From contig NZ_CP029002.1 of the NCBI RefSeq assembly GCF_003073375.1, forward strand, positions 1,970,001 through 2,034,000: a stretch of DNA of 64,000 nt, read 5' to 3'. This document shows, one piece after another, positions 17,104 through 27,187 of this stretch (the stretch's first letter is position 1; every line of letters begins with the position of its first letter). The notes beneath the pieces are model-generated. The model saw only the letters and a program-made list of their open reading frames with translations. It was not told where the DNA came from and made no database searches. Made by a program: the position numbers and the translations under genes. Source of the DNA: Lysinibacillus sp. 2017 (GTDB lineage: Bacteria > Bacillota > Bacilli > Bacillales_A > Planococcaceae).

Positions 17104-18852
17104 ATGTTTCCAACGAACAAGCATAAATATTCAGATTATTTCACAACCGTTGACAACTCAGATATTCAGTCTAATGAACGATTTAAAGAAAAATTAGATT
17201 TCCTTGCTTTAACACGTGAACGAAGAGAATCTGTTGGTATATTAAAAGAAATTTATTTAAAAAATCGTGATTATTTATTATCAAGCTTTTATAATCGTCT
17301 ATTGCAAAATGAAAAATTTAATACGATTATTCACGCCCATTCGTCGGTAGAAAAATTAAAAATTACGTTTGATCGCCATTTCATTAGTTTATTTGATGAT
17401 GAGCTTGATATTGATTATGTATTTAAACGTCGCCAAATTGCTTATACGCATGCACGAATCGGTGTTTTACCGAACTGGATGATTGCTGCTTATACATTAA
17501 TCAATCAAATTATTCGGCCTTTAATCGTAAAAAATTTATACAAAAAACAAGATAAAATGGTCGATGTTTTACTTGCTTATGAAAGCTTAGTGACAATTGA
17601 CCAGCAAATTATTGTTGAAACTTATATTGAAATACAAGCAAACTCAGTTGTCACTGGTTTAGGTGATATTATTTCGTATAATACAAAACTAGAATCGATT
17701 AAAGAGCTTGTGCATTTCCAACGCAATCAAAAACATGAAATTATAGAAACTGAAAGAGCTATGCAAGAGCTAGATGTAAGCATCGAACAAATTGCAACGA
17801 CGGTAAGTAGTCTCAACGAGCAAACACAGGTGCAAATTAATAAGATGTCCGAACATCTTTCATCATTAAAGCAAGTTGCTGCCGTTTTACAAGCAACCGA
17901 TGAGGGCCAAACGAATATTCAAATGAACATTGAACAGCTCGTAAAACGTGTTAATAATGTGACCCGTTTGGCAGAAGTCATTAAAGGCTTCGCCGAGCAA
18001 ACGAACTTACTTGCATTAAGTGCATCAATAGAAGCGGCTCGTGCTGGTGATTCGGGACAAGGGTTTGCTATCGTTGCAACTGATGTACGCAAATTAGCAG
18101 ATGATATTAAACAATCCATTTCAACCATTACGACTGACATTCAACAATTGTTGCAAATTACATTAAATATTCGTTCTGTCACATCAAACTTATCCGAGGA
18201 TTTACATAAAGGTGTTGCAAATACACTACATATTTTTGATACATTACGTAAATTAAATGAGTCATTCCATTTACAAGGACAACGTTTAGAGGAAATTGTA
18301 AGTGCAACAAGACATCAATCGAATGCAGCCAATACAATAACAGAGCACAACAAAAATGTGACAGATAATATGGAGATGAGCCAACTCATTGTTCATGAAA
18401 CAGGGTTAGCCATTTATCAATTAAGTAAAATGATTGATGAGTTCCGTACGACAACAATTGCTAAAAACTCGATTATTAGCCAAGAGGATATTATTGAACT
18501 TGCGATTACCGATCACCTATTATGGCGTTGGCGCATTTATAACTTACTTTTAGGCTTTGAGAAAATTTCTGTGGATGAAGTCGAATCACCACAACAATCG
18601 CGCCTTGGTGAGTGGTTTTACGGTAAGGGAAAAGAATTACTTGGCCATGAAAATGCTTATAAAGAACTCGAACAGCCATTTGTTCACATTCATGAAATAG
18701 CAAAACTTGCGGTAGCTGAATTCCACGCAGGTAATGAGGAAAAGGCAGAGGACTATTTAGAAGTAATTACGAAGGATTCACAAGTAGTAATCAGTAAGCT
18801 ACGTATCTTACAAAAAATCATGCAAGATAAAAAGTCACAGTATATACATTAA
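17104..18852 (+). CDS. hemAT: Globin-coupled chemoreceptor (HemAT-like) with C-terminal CZB-like domain
   Basis: This is a ~582-residue soluble aerotaxis receptor. The N-terminal sensor globin (about 20-190) has proximal His 116 in YTHARIG and a distal Tyr near 63. Next is a coiled-coil signalling domain with tip [20 protein letters not shown]. The last ~110 residues resemble a chemoreceptor zinc-binding domain ([21 protein letters not shown]), but Ser replaces the usual zinc Cys before RLG. The ATG at 17104 has GGAG 13 bases upstream. The upstream open frame looks non-coding. Confidence 0.88.
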   Translation: MFPTNKHKYSDYFTTVDNSDIQSNERFKEKLDFLALTRERRESVGILKEIYLKNRDYLLSSFYNRLLQNEKFNTIIHAHSSVEKLKITFDRHFISLFDDELDIDYVFKRRQIAYTHARIGVLPNWMIAAYTLINQIIRPLIVKNLYKKQDKMVDVLLAYESLVTIDQQIIVETYIEIQANSVVTGLGDIISYNTKLESIKELVHFQRNQKHEIIETERAMQELDVSIEQIATTVSSLNEQTQVQINKMSEHLSSLKQVAAVLQATDEGQTNIQMNIEQLVKRVNNVTRLAEVIKGFAEQTNLLALSASIEAARAGDSGQGFAIVATDVRKLADDIKQSISTITTDIQQLLQITLNIRSVTSNLSEDLHKGVANTLHIFDTLRKLNESFHLQGQRLEEIVSATRHQSNAANTITEHNKNVTDNMEMSQLIVHETGLAIYQLSKMIDEFRTTTIAKNSIISQEDIIELAITDHLLWRWRIYNLLLGFEKISVDEVESPQQSRLGEWFYGKGKELLGHENAYKELEQPFVHIHEIAKLAVAEFHAGNEEKAEDYLEVITKDSQVVISKLRILQKIMQDKKSQYIH

Positions 18853-18855
18853 ATA

Positions 18856-18896
18856 AAAATAGACAATCGGCCAGTGAGGTCAATTGTCTATTTTTT
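18856..18896. terminator. Bidirectional terminator
   Basis: The arms AATAGACAAT / ATTGTCTATT have a T6 run on the plus strand. It lies between the convergent chemoreceptor and MFS genes and overlaps the MFS stop region. Confidence 0.8.
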
Positions 18897-20370
18897 ATTC
18901 AGTAATTTTTTCTGTTGAAAGAAATGGATTGTCTTTTGAGCGTATGATGGAAGTAATAATTACAACACAAAAGCTTAATAACACGAGCCCTGTAAACATA
19001 AATCCAGGTGTCCCGGTTAAGTTGAGTGCTCCCAAAACAGAGGAACCTGCCACGACCCCAAATGAGAAGAACGCATAAAAGTAACCGTATGCTTTTCCTC
19101 GTGTTTCCTTCTTCGTTGATTCAATTAAAATTTTATTGATTGATGGGAAGAAAAAGGCAAAACCTACACCATAAAGTGCAAGTGCCGCATAAAGCCATAA
19201 TATCGTTGTCGCTTGTCCAATAGCCATTTGACTTATTGCGAGTAAACCTACCCCTACAAGCAACGCATATTTCGAATTTAACACATCAAAAATGCGATTG
19301 GACGGTAAAATAAAAATAAGTACTGCGACAATGCCGAATACACTTAATAATGTACCAGACATACGCGAGCTATAACCCAAATCTTCTACATAGATTGGCA
19401 GTAAATAAGCGAGTACACCTTGTGAAAACATTAAAAAGAATGCGCCACCAAAGGCTTTCATCAACCCACTATTCCATTGAAACTTCTCTGTTTTTTTGAC
19501 GTTATCTTTTTCACGTAGTGCTTCTTTTCGTAAAAATAAAAATAAACCGATCAAAATAATCACACCATATACTGCAACAAGGGCTAGTACATTCGGAACA
19601 GAAATTTTACTTGCTAAAATACCACTTGATGCAGGTCCTACAATTGCTGCAATCCCAACAAAGGAACCCGTTACCGCACTACCACTACCTTGCTCCGATT
19701 CACGTCGCATATTCGCCAATAATGTAAAGGCTGCTGGTGTAATAAAACCACTGCTAAACCCATGAATACAACGAACAATAATGAGTGTTGTCGAATCATC
19801 TACAAGCTGATAACAAAGGAGTGAAATAGACGAAGCTGTTAGACCAATAACAAGCATACGGAACGCACCCATTTTATCCGTAAAAACACCTGAAAACACA
19901 TTGCCAAATGTATTCATAAACGAATACATTCCAACAACAATGCCTGCTATAAACGTTGTTGCACCTACGGACAGTGCATATGTACTCATAATTGGCAGTT
20001 GAACAAATAGATCAAAAAATGAAAAGAATATAATTGCGTATACGAGCCAATGTTTTGGAAAGGGCTTGCTAGATAACTGCTTCTCCATTTTTTTTAATTT
20101 TAGTTCAAAAATAAAGTTACCAAATGGTATAAAAGCGACGAGAACAGCTAATAACGACCAACTAACATTCCACTGTATTCGAAGTTGTACAATAAGAATT
20201 GATAATGCATATAATATAAAAATACCGCCATGGATGCTCCCATTTACAGTTACAAATCCTGGCATATCAGCATAATATTTTAATGGCATTGCAATACACA
20301 AAAGCGTAATTAACGACAGACCATCTAATATTCCCATTATTCTTAAAAAACGAATCGGATAAATACCCAT
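18895..20370 (-). CDS. DUF3817-MFS transporter fusion
   Basis: The 491-residue membrane protein begins with a ~95-residue block with three helices and AMPLKYYADMPG / PFGNFIFE, the hallmarks of the stand-alone DUF3817 (YdzA-like) protein. A full 12-helix major facilitator domain follows, with DKMGAFR in loop 2-3 and a SGFITPA segment. MFS exporters are usually ~400 residues. The N-terminal addition explains the extra length. The substrate is unknown. GAAAGGGGG precedes the ATG. Confidence 0.85.
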   Translation of the reverse strand: MGIYPIRFLRIMGILDGLSLITLLCIAMPLKYYADMPGFVTVNGSIHGGIFILYALSILIVQLRIQWNVSWSLLAVLVAFIPFGNFIFELKLKKMEKQLSSKPFPKHWLVYAIIFFSFFDLFVQLPIMSTYALSVGATTFIAGIVVGMYSFMNTFGNVFSGVFTDKMGAFRMLVIGLTASSISLLCYQLVDDSTTLIIVRCIHGFSSGFITPAAFTLLANMRRESEQGSGSAVTGSFVGIAAIVGPASSGILASKISVPNVLALVAVYGVIILIGLFLFLRKEALREKDNVKKTEKFQWNSGLMKAFGGAFFLMFSQGVLAYLLPIYVEDLGYSSRMSGTLLSVFGIVAVLIFILPSNRIFDVLNSKYALLVGVGLLAISQMAIGQATTILWLYAALALYGVGFAFFFPSINKILIESTKKETRGKAYGYFYAFFSFGVVAGSSVLGALNLTGTPGFMFTGLVLLSFCVVIITSIIRSKDNPFLSTEKITE

Positions 20371-20495
20371 TTCCCCCTTTCACGAACAAAATCAACCTCA
20401 TTATAGCATGCAAATTAAGACCAAACCTAGCTCATTGAAAATAATTCTCAAAAAAAGTGTCATAATTTAGTTTGAATTATCATTAAAATGTCACA

Positions 20496-20533
20496 AAGGG
20501 CTTATCTAAAAATCACTTTTTAGACAAGCCCTT
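20496..20533 (-). terminator. Hairpin at dinB 3' end
   Basis: A near-perfect 17-bp stem (AAGGGCTTATCTAAAAA and its complement, one mismatch) overlaps the dinB stop. The T-tract is poor, so termination is tentative. Confidence 0.55.
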
Positions 20534-21765
20534 CATTCCTTATGATCCTCCAAAAAATCTTTACTGAAGCTCGTCTTTGAGGCATAGCTTCTTGTTTTAA
20601 CTCGTACCCCTCGTTTTACGGCACCTTTACCAAATTTCTTTTCTATGGAATCCACTAATTCGAGTATTGGTTCATCTTTAATATGCTGTTCAAAATTAAA
20701 TAAATTCAATTGCTGTGTGAGCTCTGCTTGATCGACAACATTCGAAACAGTAATGCCGATGAGGCGTACTGGCGTTTCATCCCAATTTTGCAAAAACAAT
20801 TTCCAAGCAATTTCAAATATCTCGTCGGCATTTTGTATGGCGTTGCGTACCGTTTTACTACGCGATTGATTTTGCCATTCGAAATTTCGAATTTGTATAC
20901 TAATTGTTGTGCCAGCTAAATACTTCACTTTTAAGCGCTCTGACACACTTCGACTTAGCTTTTCAAATGTTTCTTTTAAAATATAGTACTCCGTTTCATC
21001 GCGCGGTAATGTAGTGGAATTACCTACACTTTTCGTGTCAAAGATGGAATTAGGATCCACTTCTCGACTATCTTCACCATTCGCTCGCTTTTTTAGACGT
21101 GCCCCATTTTTTCCAAGCTCTCTTTGTAAAAGACGTTCGTCCGCGTTGGCTAAATCACCAATCGTAAAAATTTGCAGTGAATTTAGCTTTTTAGCGGTAC
21201 TTTCACCGATTCCATGCATTTCAATTACTTCATTTGGCCAAAGAAGCTCCGCAATTTGTCGCTTTCTTAATACGGTGATACCCATTGGTTTCTTCATATC
21301 AGATGCCGTTTTGGCTAAAAATTTGTTTGGGGCAATTCCTATAGAGCATGGGAGGTCTAATTCATGTAAAATGCGTTGTTGAATCTCCTGGGCCAGTTCC
21401 ATAGGATGCTGTGTTTTAGAGCGATCTGTTACATCTAAATAGCCCTCATCAATCGACACAGGTTCAACTAAATGTGTATAGCTACGTAAAATAGCAAAAA
21501 TGGCCGCACTAGCTGCGCGATACTTTGCAAAATCAGGCGGTAACAATAGCAATTCTGGACATTTGCGTCTCGCTTCCCCAACATTCATCGTCGTGTATAT
21601 CCCTTTTGCACGTGCCTCATACGAACTCGTGACAATAATCCCTCGCCGTTCTTTCGCATTTCCTGCAATGGCAATGGGTTTGCCCTTTAAACTCGTATCA
21701 TGGGCTTGCTCAACCGAAGCATAAAAGCAATTCATATCCAAATGAAAGATGACTCTTCCTGCCAT
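20533..21765 (-). CDS. dinB: DNA polymerase IV (Y-family)
   Basis: This 410-residue translesion polymerase has the catalytic Asp in HLDMNCFYASVEQ near residue 10 and the palm acidic pair in SIDEGYLDVT near residue 104. It also has a helix-hairpin-helix thumb (HGIGESTAKKL) and a little-finger domain. The C-terminal QLNLFNF is a likely beta-clamp-binding peptide. The ATG at 21765 follows GGAGGTGA. A GTG at 21774 lies inside that site. The length is normal. Confidence 0.95.
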   Translation of the reverse strand: MAGRVIFHLDMNCFYASVEQAHDTSLKGKPIAIAGNAKERRGIIVTSSYEARAKGIYTTMNVGEARRKCPELLLLPPDFAKYRAASAAIFAILRSYTHLVEPVSIDEGYLDVTDRSKTQHPMELAQEIQQRILHELDLPCSIGIAPNKFLAKTASDMKKPMGITVLRKRQIAELLWPNEVIEMHGIGESTAKKLNSLQIFTIGDLANADERLLQRELGKNGARLKKRANGEDSREVDPNSIFDTKSVGNSTTLPRDETEYYILKETFEKLSRSVSERLKVKYLAGTTISIQIRNFEWQNQSRSKTVRNAIQNADEIFEIAWKLFLQNWDETPVRLIGITVSNVVDQAELTQQLNLFNFEQHIKDEPILELVDSIEKKFGKGAVKRGVRVKTRSYASKTSFSKDFLEDHKE

Positions 21766-21823
21766 AGTTATCACCTCCTACTACTCTATTTTAGTATGGA
21801 ATTGTGTGAATGAAAAGAATCCA

Positions 21824-21870
21824 TAAAAAAATAAAAGGACTCCACGAATTAAATTCATGAAATCCTTTTT
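21824..21870 (-). terminator. Terminator of the AGCS symporter gene
   Basis: A long stem at 21833-21870 (AAAGGATTTCATGAATT paired with near-complement) is followed by TTTTATTTTTTT on the minus strand. Confidence 0.8.
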
Positions 21871-21873
21871 ACA

Positions 21874-23292
21874 TTATTTTTGATGTCGGTCTCGTTCCCA
21901 ACATTCCGTATTATCTAGTCCATCAATTTCATCGGCATAAAACGTTGGATCTTTCCCTGCTTTACGTTGCTTGATGTAGTTGTCCAATACTTTTTTTGCG
22001 ACTTTCCAAAGCATCAAAATCGCAATTAAGTTAATAAACGCCATGATGCCCATGAACACATCTGCTAAATCCCAAACCAATTGCACTTTTGCAACGGCGC
22101 CGAAAAATACAAAACCTACAACTAAAATTCGGAAAATATTTATCATTAATGGTGAGCGCTTAATAAATTCGATATTGGATTCTCCGTAGTAATAGTTCCC
22201 AATTACTGAACTAAATGCGAAGAAGAAAATCGTAATCGCTAAAACTGCGCCAGCCCAGCTTCCAATACTATCACTTAGTGACACTTGTGTTAAATTAATA
22301 GATGCAGCATCGGCACTTAAATAGGCATCACTCATTAGAACGATCATCGCTGTGGCTGTACAAATTAGCATTGTATCAATGAATACGCCTAATGTCTGAA
22401 TTAGGCCTTGTTTTGCTGGGTGCGTTACATCGGCAGTTGCGGCAGCATTTGGCACAGAACCCATACCCGCTTCGTTTGAGAATAGACCACGCTTAATACC
22501 GTTCAGTACCGCTGCACCAACCATCCCCGCAAACATTTCATCAGCACCGAATGCTGATTTCACGATTAATCCGATAACTGTTGGCACTTCCGTAATATTA
22601 ACGACCACAACAATTAACGCTAAAATAATATAACCAATGGCCATAATTGGAACTAAATACGTCGTTACACTAACAATGCGACGTAATCCACCGAAAATAA
22701 TGACCGCTGTTAAAATCGCTAAAATCGCGCCCATTAATGTACGTGAGACTCCAAAGCTTTCGTTAAATGCGATGGAAATGGTATTGGCTTGTACGGCATT
22801 GAATACAAATCCAAAACATAATGTAATCGCGATGGCAAACGTAATCCCCATCCAACGCTTTTTCAAGCCCTTTTCTATATAGTAAGCTGGGCCCCCTCGG
22901 AAAGTCCCGTCGCCTTTTGGTGTTTTATACACTTGTGCTAATGTACTTTCAATGAATGAAGATGCACCTCCAATTAACGCAATGCACCACATCCAGAAAA
23001 TTGCTCCTGGACCACCTAAAGCGATAGCTGTTGCAACACCAGCTACGTTCCCTGTACCAATACGAGATGCAGCACTAATCGTAAATGCTTGGAAAGAAGA
23101 AATCCCTTTTACTCCTTTGGCATTCACTGGTGCCTTTTCCTTAATGACACGGAACATTTCTGGAATCATACGAAACTGTACAAATTTTGTACGAATCGTG
23201 AAAAACAATCCGATTCCGATTAACATGTAAATTAATAAATAGGAATACATAAAATTATTAATATTGCTGACAATATTTTCGATGTATGTCAT
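21874..23292 (-). CDS. Sodium:alanine (AGCS) symporter
   Basis: This 472-residue membrane transporter of the alanine-or-glycine:cation symporter family has about ten helices. The signatures are AASRIGTGNVAGVATA, GGPGAIFWMW and NGIKRGLFSNEAGMGS. It should import alanine or glycine with Na+. The ATG at 23292 has GGGGGAG upstream. It is monocistronic. No riboswitch was found in its 23296-23500 leader, unlike the CycA-type gene at 34305. Confidence 0.92.
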   Translation of the reverse strand: MTYIENIVSNINNFMYSYLLIYMLIGIGLFFTIRTKFVQFRMIPEMFRVIKEKAPVNAKGVKGISSFQAFTISAASRIGTGNVAGVATAIALGGPGAIFWMWCIALIGGASSFIESTLAQVYKTPKGDGTFRGGPAYYIEKGLKKRWMGITFAIAITLCFGFVFNAVQANTISIAFNESFGVSRTLMGAILAILTAVIIFGGLRRIVSVTTYLVPIMAIGYIILALIVVVVNITEVPTVIGLIVKSAFGADEMFAGMVGAAVLNGIKRGLFSNEAGMGSVPNAAATADVTHPAKQGLIQTLGVFIDTMLICTATAMIVLMSDAYLSADAASINLTQVSLSDSIGSWAGAVLAITIFFFAFSSVIGNYYYGESNIEFIKRSPLMINIFRILVVGFVFFGAVAKVQLVWDLADVFMGIMAFINLIAILMLWKVAKKVLDNYIKQRKAGKDPTFYADEIDGLDNTECWERDRHQK

Positions 23293-23496
23293 CAAACTCC
23301 CCCTTCATTACAAAAATAACAATTATTCAACCTAATCCTCTTATCCGATGAATTGAACCTCAAAATAATATCATATTGCTAGGCGAAAAAAGCTAAGATA
23401 GCTAAAAAGGAGGAATTTCTGTATCGAACGATTTCATTTGTTAGGTTTTCTAACATGATCATCTGTTCAACTTATATATTTTGCAACATTATAAAA

Positions 23497-23534
23497 CACA
23501 AAAACTCCCCACAAAGTTATGTTTGTGAGGAGTT
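23497..23534 (-). terminator. Terminator of GntR/ABC operon
   Basis: The arms AACTCCTCACAAA / TTTGTGGGGAGTT have a T-run on the minus strand, just after the last operon gene. Confidence 0.8.
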
Positions 23535-23541
23535 AAAATGA

Positions 23542-24480
23542 TTAAGCTGTAATATCTCGTTTCATAAAGTACCAGAACGTGATCACTAAGAATAAAATTG
23601 CATACACAATATTGACAATTACCGAAAACGATAAGGTTAATCCTTCAATAATTGGGCTACTCCCCGGTGCAAATTGCGAAAAATCATTGGCGAACCAAAT
23701 GTATTTCGCAAAATCATATTGTGCGATAAACATCGTAGCTGTTGACCCCATTAATAAAATGAATAATGACAAGCTGACTGCGAGCGTACTTGAACCGAAT
23801 AGTGAGCCCACCATAAACGCAAAGATGGTTGTCATGACAATTGAGGCTAGTGCATAAATAATCGTTTTGACGTACTGATTTTCCATCGTTTCAGCAATGA
23901 CTTGTCCATCGACAACTGACAGCATCACCGCGCTGTCTGTACCAAATAAAATCATGCCGATTACAACAGAAAACGCTAAACTTGCTACAAGTAATGTTAT
24001 CCCATATAAAAGCGATGTCACTAATTTTGATAATAAAATTTTCCAACGTGCGACTGGGCGTGTTAACAGCATTTTAATCGTTCCTGTGCCAAATTCAGAA
24101 GACACAATACCCGCTGCAATAACTACCGTAAAAATCCCAATCATTACAATAGAAAAAGATATTGAAAAATTCATATGCTCAGGAAAACTCATTGCGTCCT
24201 CAGACGGTAAATCATTGGCAATGCGGTATTCTGCTTTGATATTTTCTTCTTTAAAATAAAGTTTATCTTCTTCTGAGAAATCTTCTATTTTAAGCATTTC
24301 AGTGTTATTTTTTATGCGATTTTCATTTGCTTCTTGACGTGCTTCTGATGTACTCGAGTCGGTATCATAATATTTATTAATCCCTGAAATGAGTGCAAGT
24401 AAGCCAATTAAAATTACCAGCATGATCCACGCATTTTTTTGTGACCACATTTTAATCCATTCATTTTTAACGTACTGCAT
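23542..24480 (-). CDS. ABC-2 type transporter permease
   Basis: This 312-residue permease has one N-terminal helix (about 18-36), a ~75-residue extracellular loop, and five more helices from about residue 105. The short motif SSEFGTGTIKMLLTRP is typical of ABC-2 exporters of the BcrB/YtrC-type group. The ATG at 24480 follows GGAGG and overlaps the end of the ATPase gene by 14 nt. It is the last gene of a five-gene operon and is probably the membrane partner of the ATPase encoded just before it. Confidence 0.88.
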   Translation of the reverse strand: MQYVKNEWIKMWSQKNAWIMLVILIGLLALISGINKYYDTDSSTSEARQEANENRIKNNTEMLKIEDFSEEDKLYFKEENIKAEYRIANDLPSEDAMSFPEHMNFSISFSIVMIGIFTVVIAAGIVSSEFGTGTIKMLLTRPVARWKILLSKLVTSLLYGITLLVASLAFSVVIGMILFGTDSAVMLSVVDGQVIAETMENQYVKTIIYALASIVMTTIFAFMVGSLFGSSTLAVSLSLFILLMGSTATMFIAQYDFAKYIWFANDFSQFAPGSSPIIEGLTLSFSVIVNIVYAILFLVITFWYFMKRDITA

Positions 24481-25372
24481 CGATTGCACCTCCACCCGTC
24501 ATTTCAATAAATTGATCTTCTAGATTTTTTTGAATTGGTTGTATTGTATATAGATCAATCCCAGCTTCTACTACTTGACGTATAATTGCAGGAACATTTT
24601 CCTTCGTTAAATCAAGTACAAAACCACCATTTTCCTTTTTCACACGGTCACCTAATAGCGCTACGAATTGTTCAGGTTGACCAACTTCCATATAATACTG
24701 CGAAGCTACTTCTTGTTCTAGTTCACGAATATCAATCAACTCACCATTTTGAATAATAGCAATACGGTCTACCATTAATTCAATTTCAGATAATAGGTGA
24801 CTTGATACAACAATCGCTACATTATCCTCATCGGCAATTTTTCGTAAATACATACGAAACTCGCGAATACCGGCTGGATCAAGACCATTCGTTGGCTCAT
24901 CCAAAATTAAAAACTTCGGACGATGCAGCATTGCTTGTGCTAAGCCGAGACGTTGGCGCATACCAAGCGAATATGTTTTCACCTTTTCATGAATACGATT
25001 TTGTAATCCAACTTGTGCCACAACTTCATCGATACGCTCTTTTGTAACACCTTTATGCATGCGGGCAAAATGCTGCAAGTTTTTGTAACCTGACATAAAC
25101 TTATACATTTCTGGGTTTTCAACAATTACCCCAACATGGCTAATGGCTTCTTCAAAATTTTTCGCCATTGACTGCCCATTAATAATAACTTCGCCTTCAG
25201 TTGGATGCATAAGGCCCGTCATCATTCGAATCGTCGTCGTTTTCCCCGCGCCGTTTGGTCCTAAAAATCCGGTAATTTGTCCTGGATAAAATTCTAAATT
25301 TAGTTTTTTAATAATCTGCTTGCCTTTAATTGTCTTGTTTAAGTTTTTAATTTCAACAATTGGTTGTGTCAA
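24467..25372 (-). CDS. ABC transporter ATP-binding protein, BcrA-like
   Basis: This 301-residue ATPase has Walker A GPNGAGKTT near residue 38, signature LGMRQRLGLA, Walker B FLILDEPTNGLDP and a switch His. The C-terminal ~80 residues are the extension found in bacitracin/lantibiotic-type exporters. It starts at a TTG with AGAAGG upstream, 1 nt after the previous gene. It pairs with the permease at 23542, possibly for antimicrobial-peptide resistance or lipid-linked substrate export. Confidence 0.9.
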   Translation of the reverse strand: MTQPIVEIKNLNKTIKGKQIIKKLNLEFYPGQITGFLGPNGAGKTTTIRMMTGLMHPTEGEVIINGQSMAKNFEEAISHVGVIVENPEMYKFMSGYKNLQHFARMHKGVTKERIDEVVAQVGLQNRIHEKVKTYSLGMRQRLGLAQAMLHRPKFLILDEPTNGLDPAGIREFRMYLRKIADEDNVAIVVSSHLLSEIELMVDRIAIIQNGELIDIRELEQEVASQYYMEVGQPEQFVALLGDRVKKENGGFVLDLTKENVPAIIRQVVEAGIDLYTIQPIQKNLEDQFIEMTGGGAIDAVR

Positions 25373-25373
25373 T

Positions 25374-26072
25374 TTATTCTACCTTCTCCCCGTATAAATT
25401 TTTCATCCATTGTACTGCGTTTTCACCGCGCTCATCACGAATTTTTTCTAAATTATCCATTGCGCGAACATGCCCATCCTTTAGTAAAATAACTTGATCT
25501 AAAATGGGTTCGACTTCATTTACTTCATGCGTAGATAAGATTACGCTGCATTGCTCTATATTTATAAAGCGGATGATAGCTTTCATTAAGCTTTCACGCG
25601 CCAATGGATCAAGTCCTGCAAATGGTTCATCAAATAAATAGATTTCCGTATCACGTGCTAAAAACGTTGCGAGCTTCACGCGACCACGATTCCCTTTAGA
25701 TAACTTACCTAATTTAATACTCGTTGGAACTTCTAAAAATGCCGCGATTTCATTTGCCTTTTCAATGGAGAAATCTGCGAATTGTGATGCGTAAAATTCA
25801 AACACTTGAATACCTGTCATTTTTTCATAAAACAAATCCATGTCCGGTTGATAGGCAATTTTTGACGCCATTCGACGTGTGATTTTCTCTCCGTTTAATG
25901 TAACCATTCCACTTGTTGGGGTTAAAATACCTGCTAATAGCTTTAATAACGTCGATTTTCCGCTACCATTTTCACCAATAAGTCCAATAATTTGCCCGTG
26001 AGGAATTTCGAATGTGATGCGTTCTAATACCGTTTTCCGCCCATATCCAAAACTAAGTTGCTCTACCTTCAA
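25374..26072 (-). CDS. ABC transporter ATP-binding protein, YtrB/YtrE-like
   Basis: This 232-residue ATPase has Walker A GENGSGKSTLL, the signature region LSKGNRGRVKLA and Walker B IYLFDEPFAGLDP. It starts at TTG after AGGGAG, one base after the GntR gene. The operon order (GntR, ATPase, then more ABC genes) resembles ytrA-ytrB of B. subtilis. Its membrane partner is probably the 251-residue membrane protein encoded first in the operon. Confidence 0.88.
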   Translation of the reverse strand: MKVEQLSFGYGRKTVLERITFEIPHGQIIGLIGENGSGKSTLLKLLAGILTPTSGMVTLNGEKITRRMASKIAYQPDMDLFYEKMTGIQVFEFYASQFADFSIEKANEIAAFLEVPTSIKLGKLSKGNRGRVKLATFLARDTEIYLFDEPFAGLDPLARESLMKAIIRFINIEQCSVILSTHEVNEVEPILDQVILLKDGHVRAMDNLEKIRDERGENAVQWMKNLYGEKVE

Positions 26073-26073
26073 T

Positions 26074-26433
26074 TTAGCTTCTCCCTTTCTCTTTCAACAC
26101 GTCGATAATTTCTTCTATTGAAAAGCCAAATGATTTTATTGAAGAAACAAATTGAAGTGCAACCTGTTCCTTCATCTGCTCACGAACCTGTTGAATAGCT
26201 ACTGTTTCTGTTGTAATAAATGTTCCTTGACCACGCTTTGTTTCTGTCAAATTCATCATTTCCAACTCCTTGTATACCCGCTGTACCGTATTGACGTTCA
26301 CACCTGATTCAATGGCAAACTCACGAACTGATTGCAATTTATCACCCGGTTGGAGCTTACCTTTAATGATATCCCCACAAATTGTCTCAACTAGTTGCAA
26401 ATATATCGGGCGATCCTTTGCAAAATCTGTCAT
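26074..26433 (-). CDS. GntR-family repressor, YtrA subfamily
   Basis: This 119-residue regulator has an N-terminal GntR winged helix (RPIYLQLVETICGDI, VNVNTVQRVYKELE) and only a short helical tail. This is the size and layout of the YtrA subfamily, which controls ABC exporter operons, often in response to cell-wall-active antibiotics. It overlaps the upstream membrane gene by 4 nt (ATGA). It probably autoregulates the operon through the inverted repeat near 27196-27221. Confidence 0.87.
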   Translation of the reverse strand: MTDFAKDRPIYLQLVETICGDIIKGKLQPGDKLQSVREFAIESGVNVNTVQRVYKELEMMNLTETKRGQGTFITTETVAIQQVREQMKEQVALQFVSSIKSFGFSIEEIIDVLKEKGRS

Positions 26434-27185
26434 CGCGTTATCACCCTTTCAATCCATTTGCAGGCGAGAACGAATAGGAAAATGAAAAACAACAAATATG
26501 CCAATCCCTGTACTAAATAAAATTCCTGTGCCATAAATATAGTTTCATTATTAAATTGCGGTAAATTAGCTATAATCGGCTCGGTTGAAATTTTCCAAAA
26601 CGGTAAAAGGTGGCTCGGTGTATCTCCTGATAATGAGATAAAGGCAATGCCCCCTATAAATGTAATGAATCCACTCAGTTTTCCGATATAACGGTTTAGT
26701 TGGATATTTAGTGCGAAAAAACATAACAATATCAAAGAAAATAATGCATACGCTGCTAAGAGGACATACATCGAGAACATATAAAATACTAGCATTTGCT
26801 TCATGCTTCCTACAATTTCCTCACCGACAAAGAAAAATCCGATGAAGCTAACGGAGCATAATAATATGGTTTGAATACCCTGATAGACCGCTTTTGCAAA
26901 AATTAATTTCACGATAGACTGCTGATTATGTAGCCACAGCTCCCTTTTATTAATATCTCTGTTCAAGCTCCCCATAAATTGGTATAGCAATCCAACCATT
27001 ATGATTAGTAAGAAGCAAACAACAACTAGTACATAGCGATTGTGATGAATCGACGTACTGTCGAAATATCTATGGATGGCAATAGGTGCGAGCCAAATGA
27101 GTATTAAGACGGCGCCTAATAATCCGATACCCGTACCCAAATAGGCAAAGCGCTCTTTTTTCAAAAGCCCAATAAATGCTTTCAT
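26430..27185 (-). CDS. Multi-helix membrane protein of ABC-2 permease type
   Basis: This 251-residue protein has about six hydrophobic helices and short polar loops, and no enzymatic motif. It is the first gene of the GntR/ABC operon, with GGAGGG before the ATG. It overlaps the GntR start. Position and topology suggest it is the permease working with the YtrB-like ATPase. The family assignment is by context only. Confidence 0.75.
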   Translation of the reverse strand: MKAFIGLLKKERFAYLGTGIGLLGAVLILIWLAPIAIHRYFDSTSIHHNRYVLVVVCFLLIIMVGLLYQFMGSLNRDINKRELWLHNQQSIVKLIFAKAVYQGIQTILLCSVSFIGFFFVGEEIVGSMKQMLVFYMFSMYVLLAAYALFSLILLCFFALNIQLNRYIGKLSGFITFIGGIAFISLSGDTPSHLLPFWKISTEPIIANLPQFNNETIFMAQEFYLVQGLAYLLFFIFLFVLACKWIERVITR

Positions 27186-27187
27186 AA

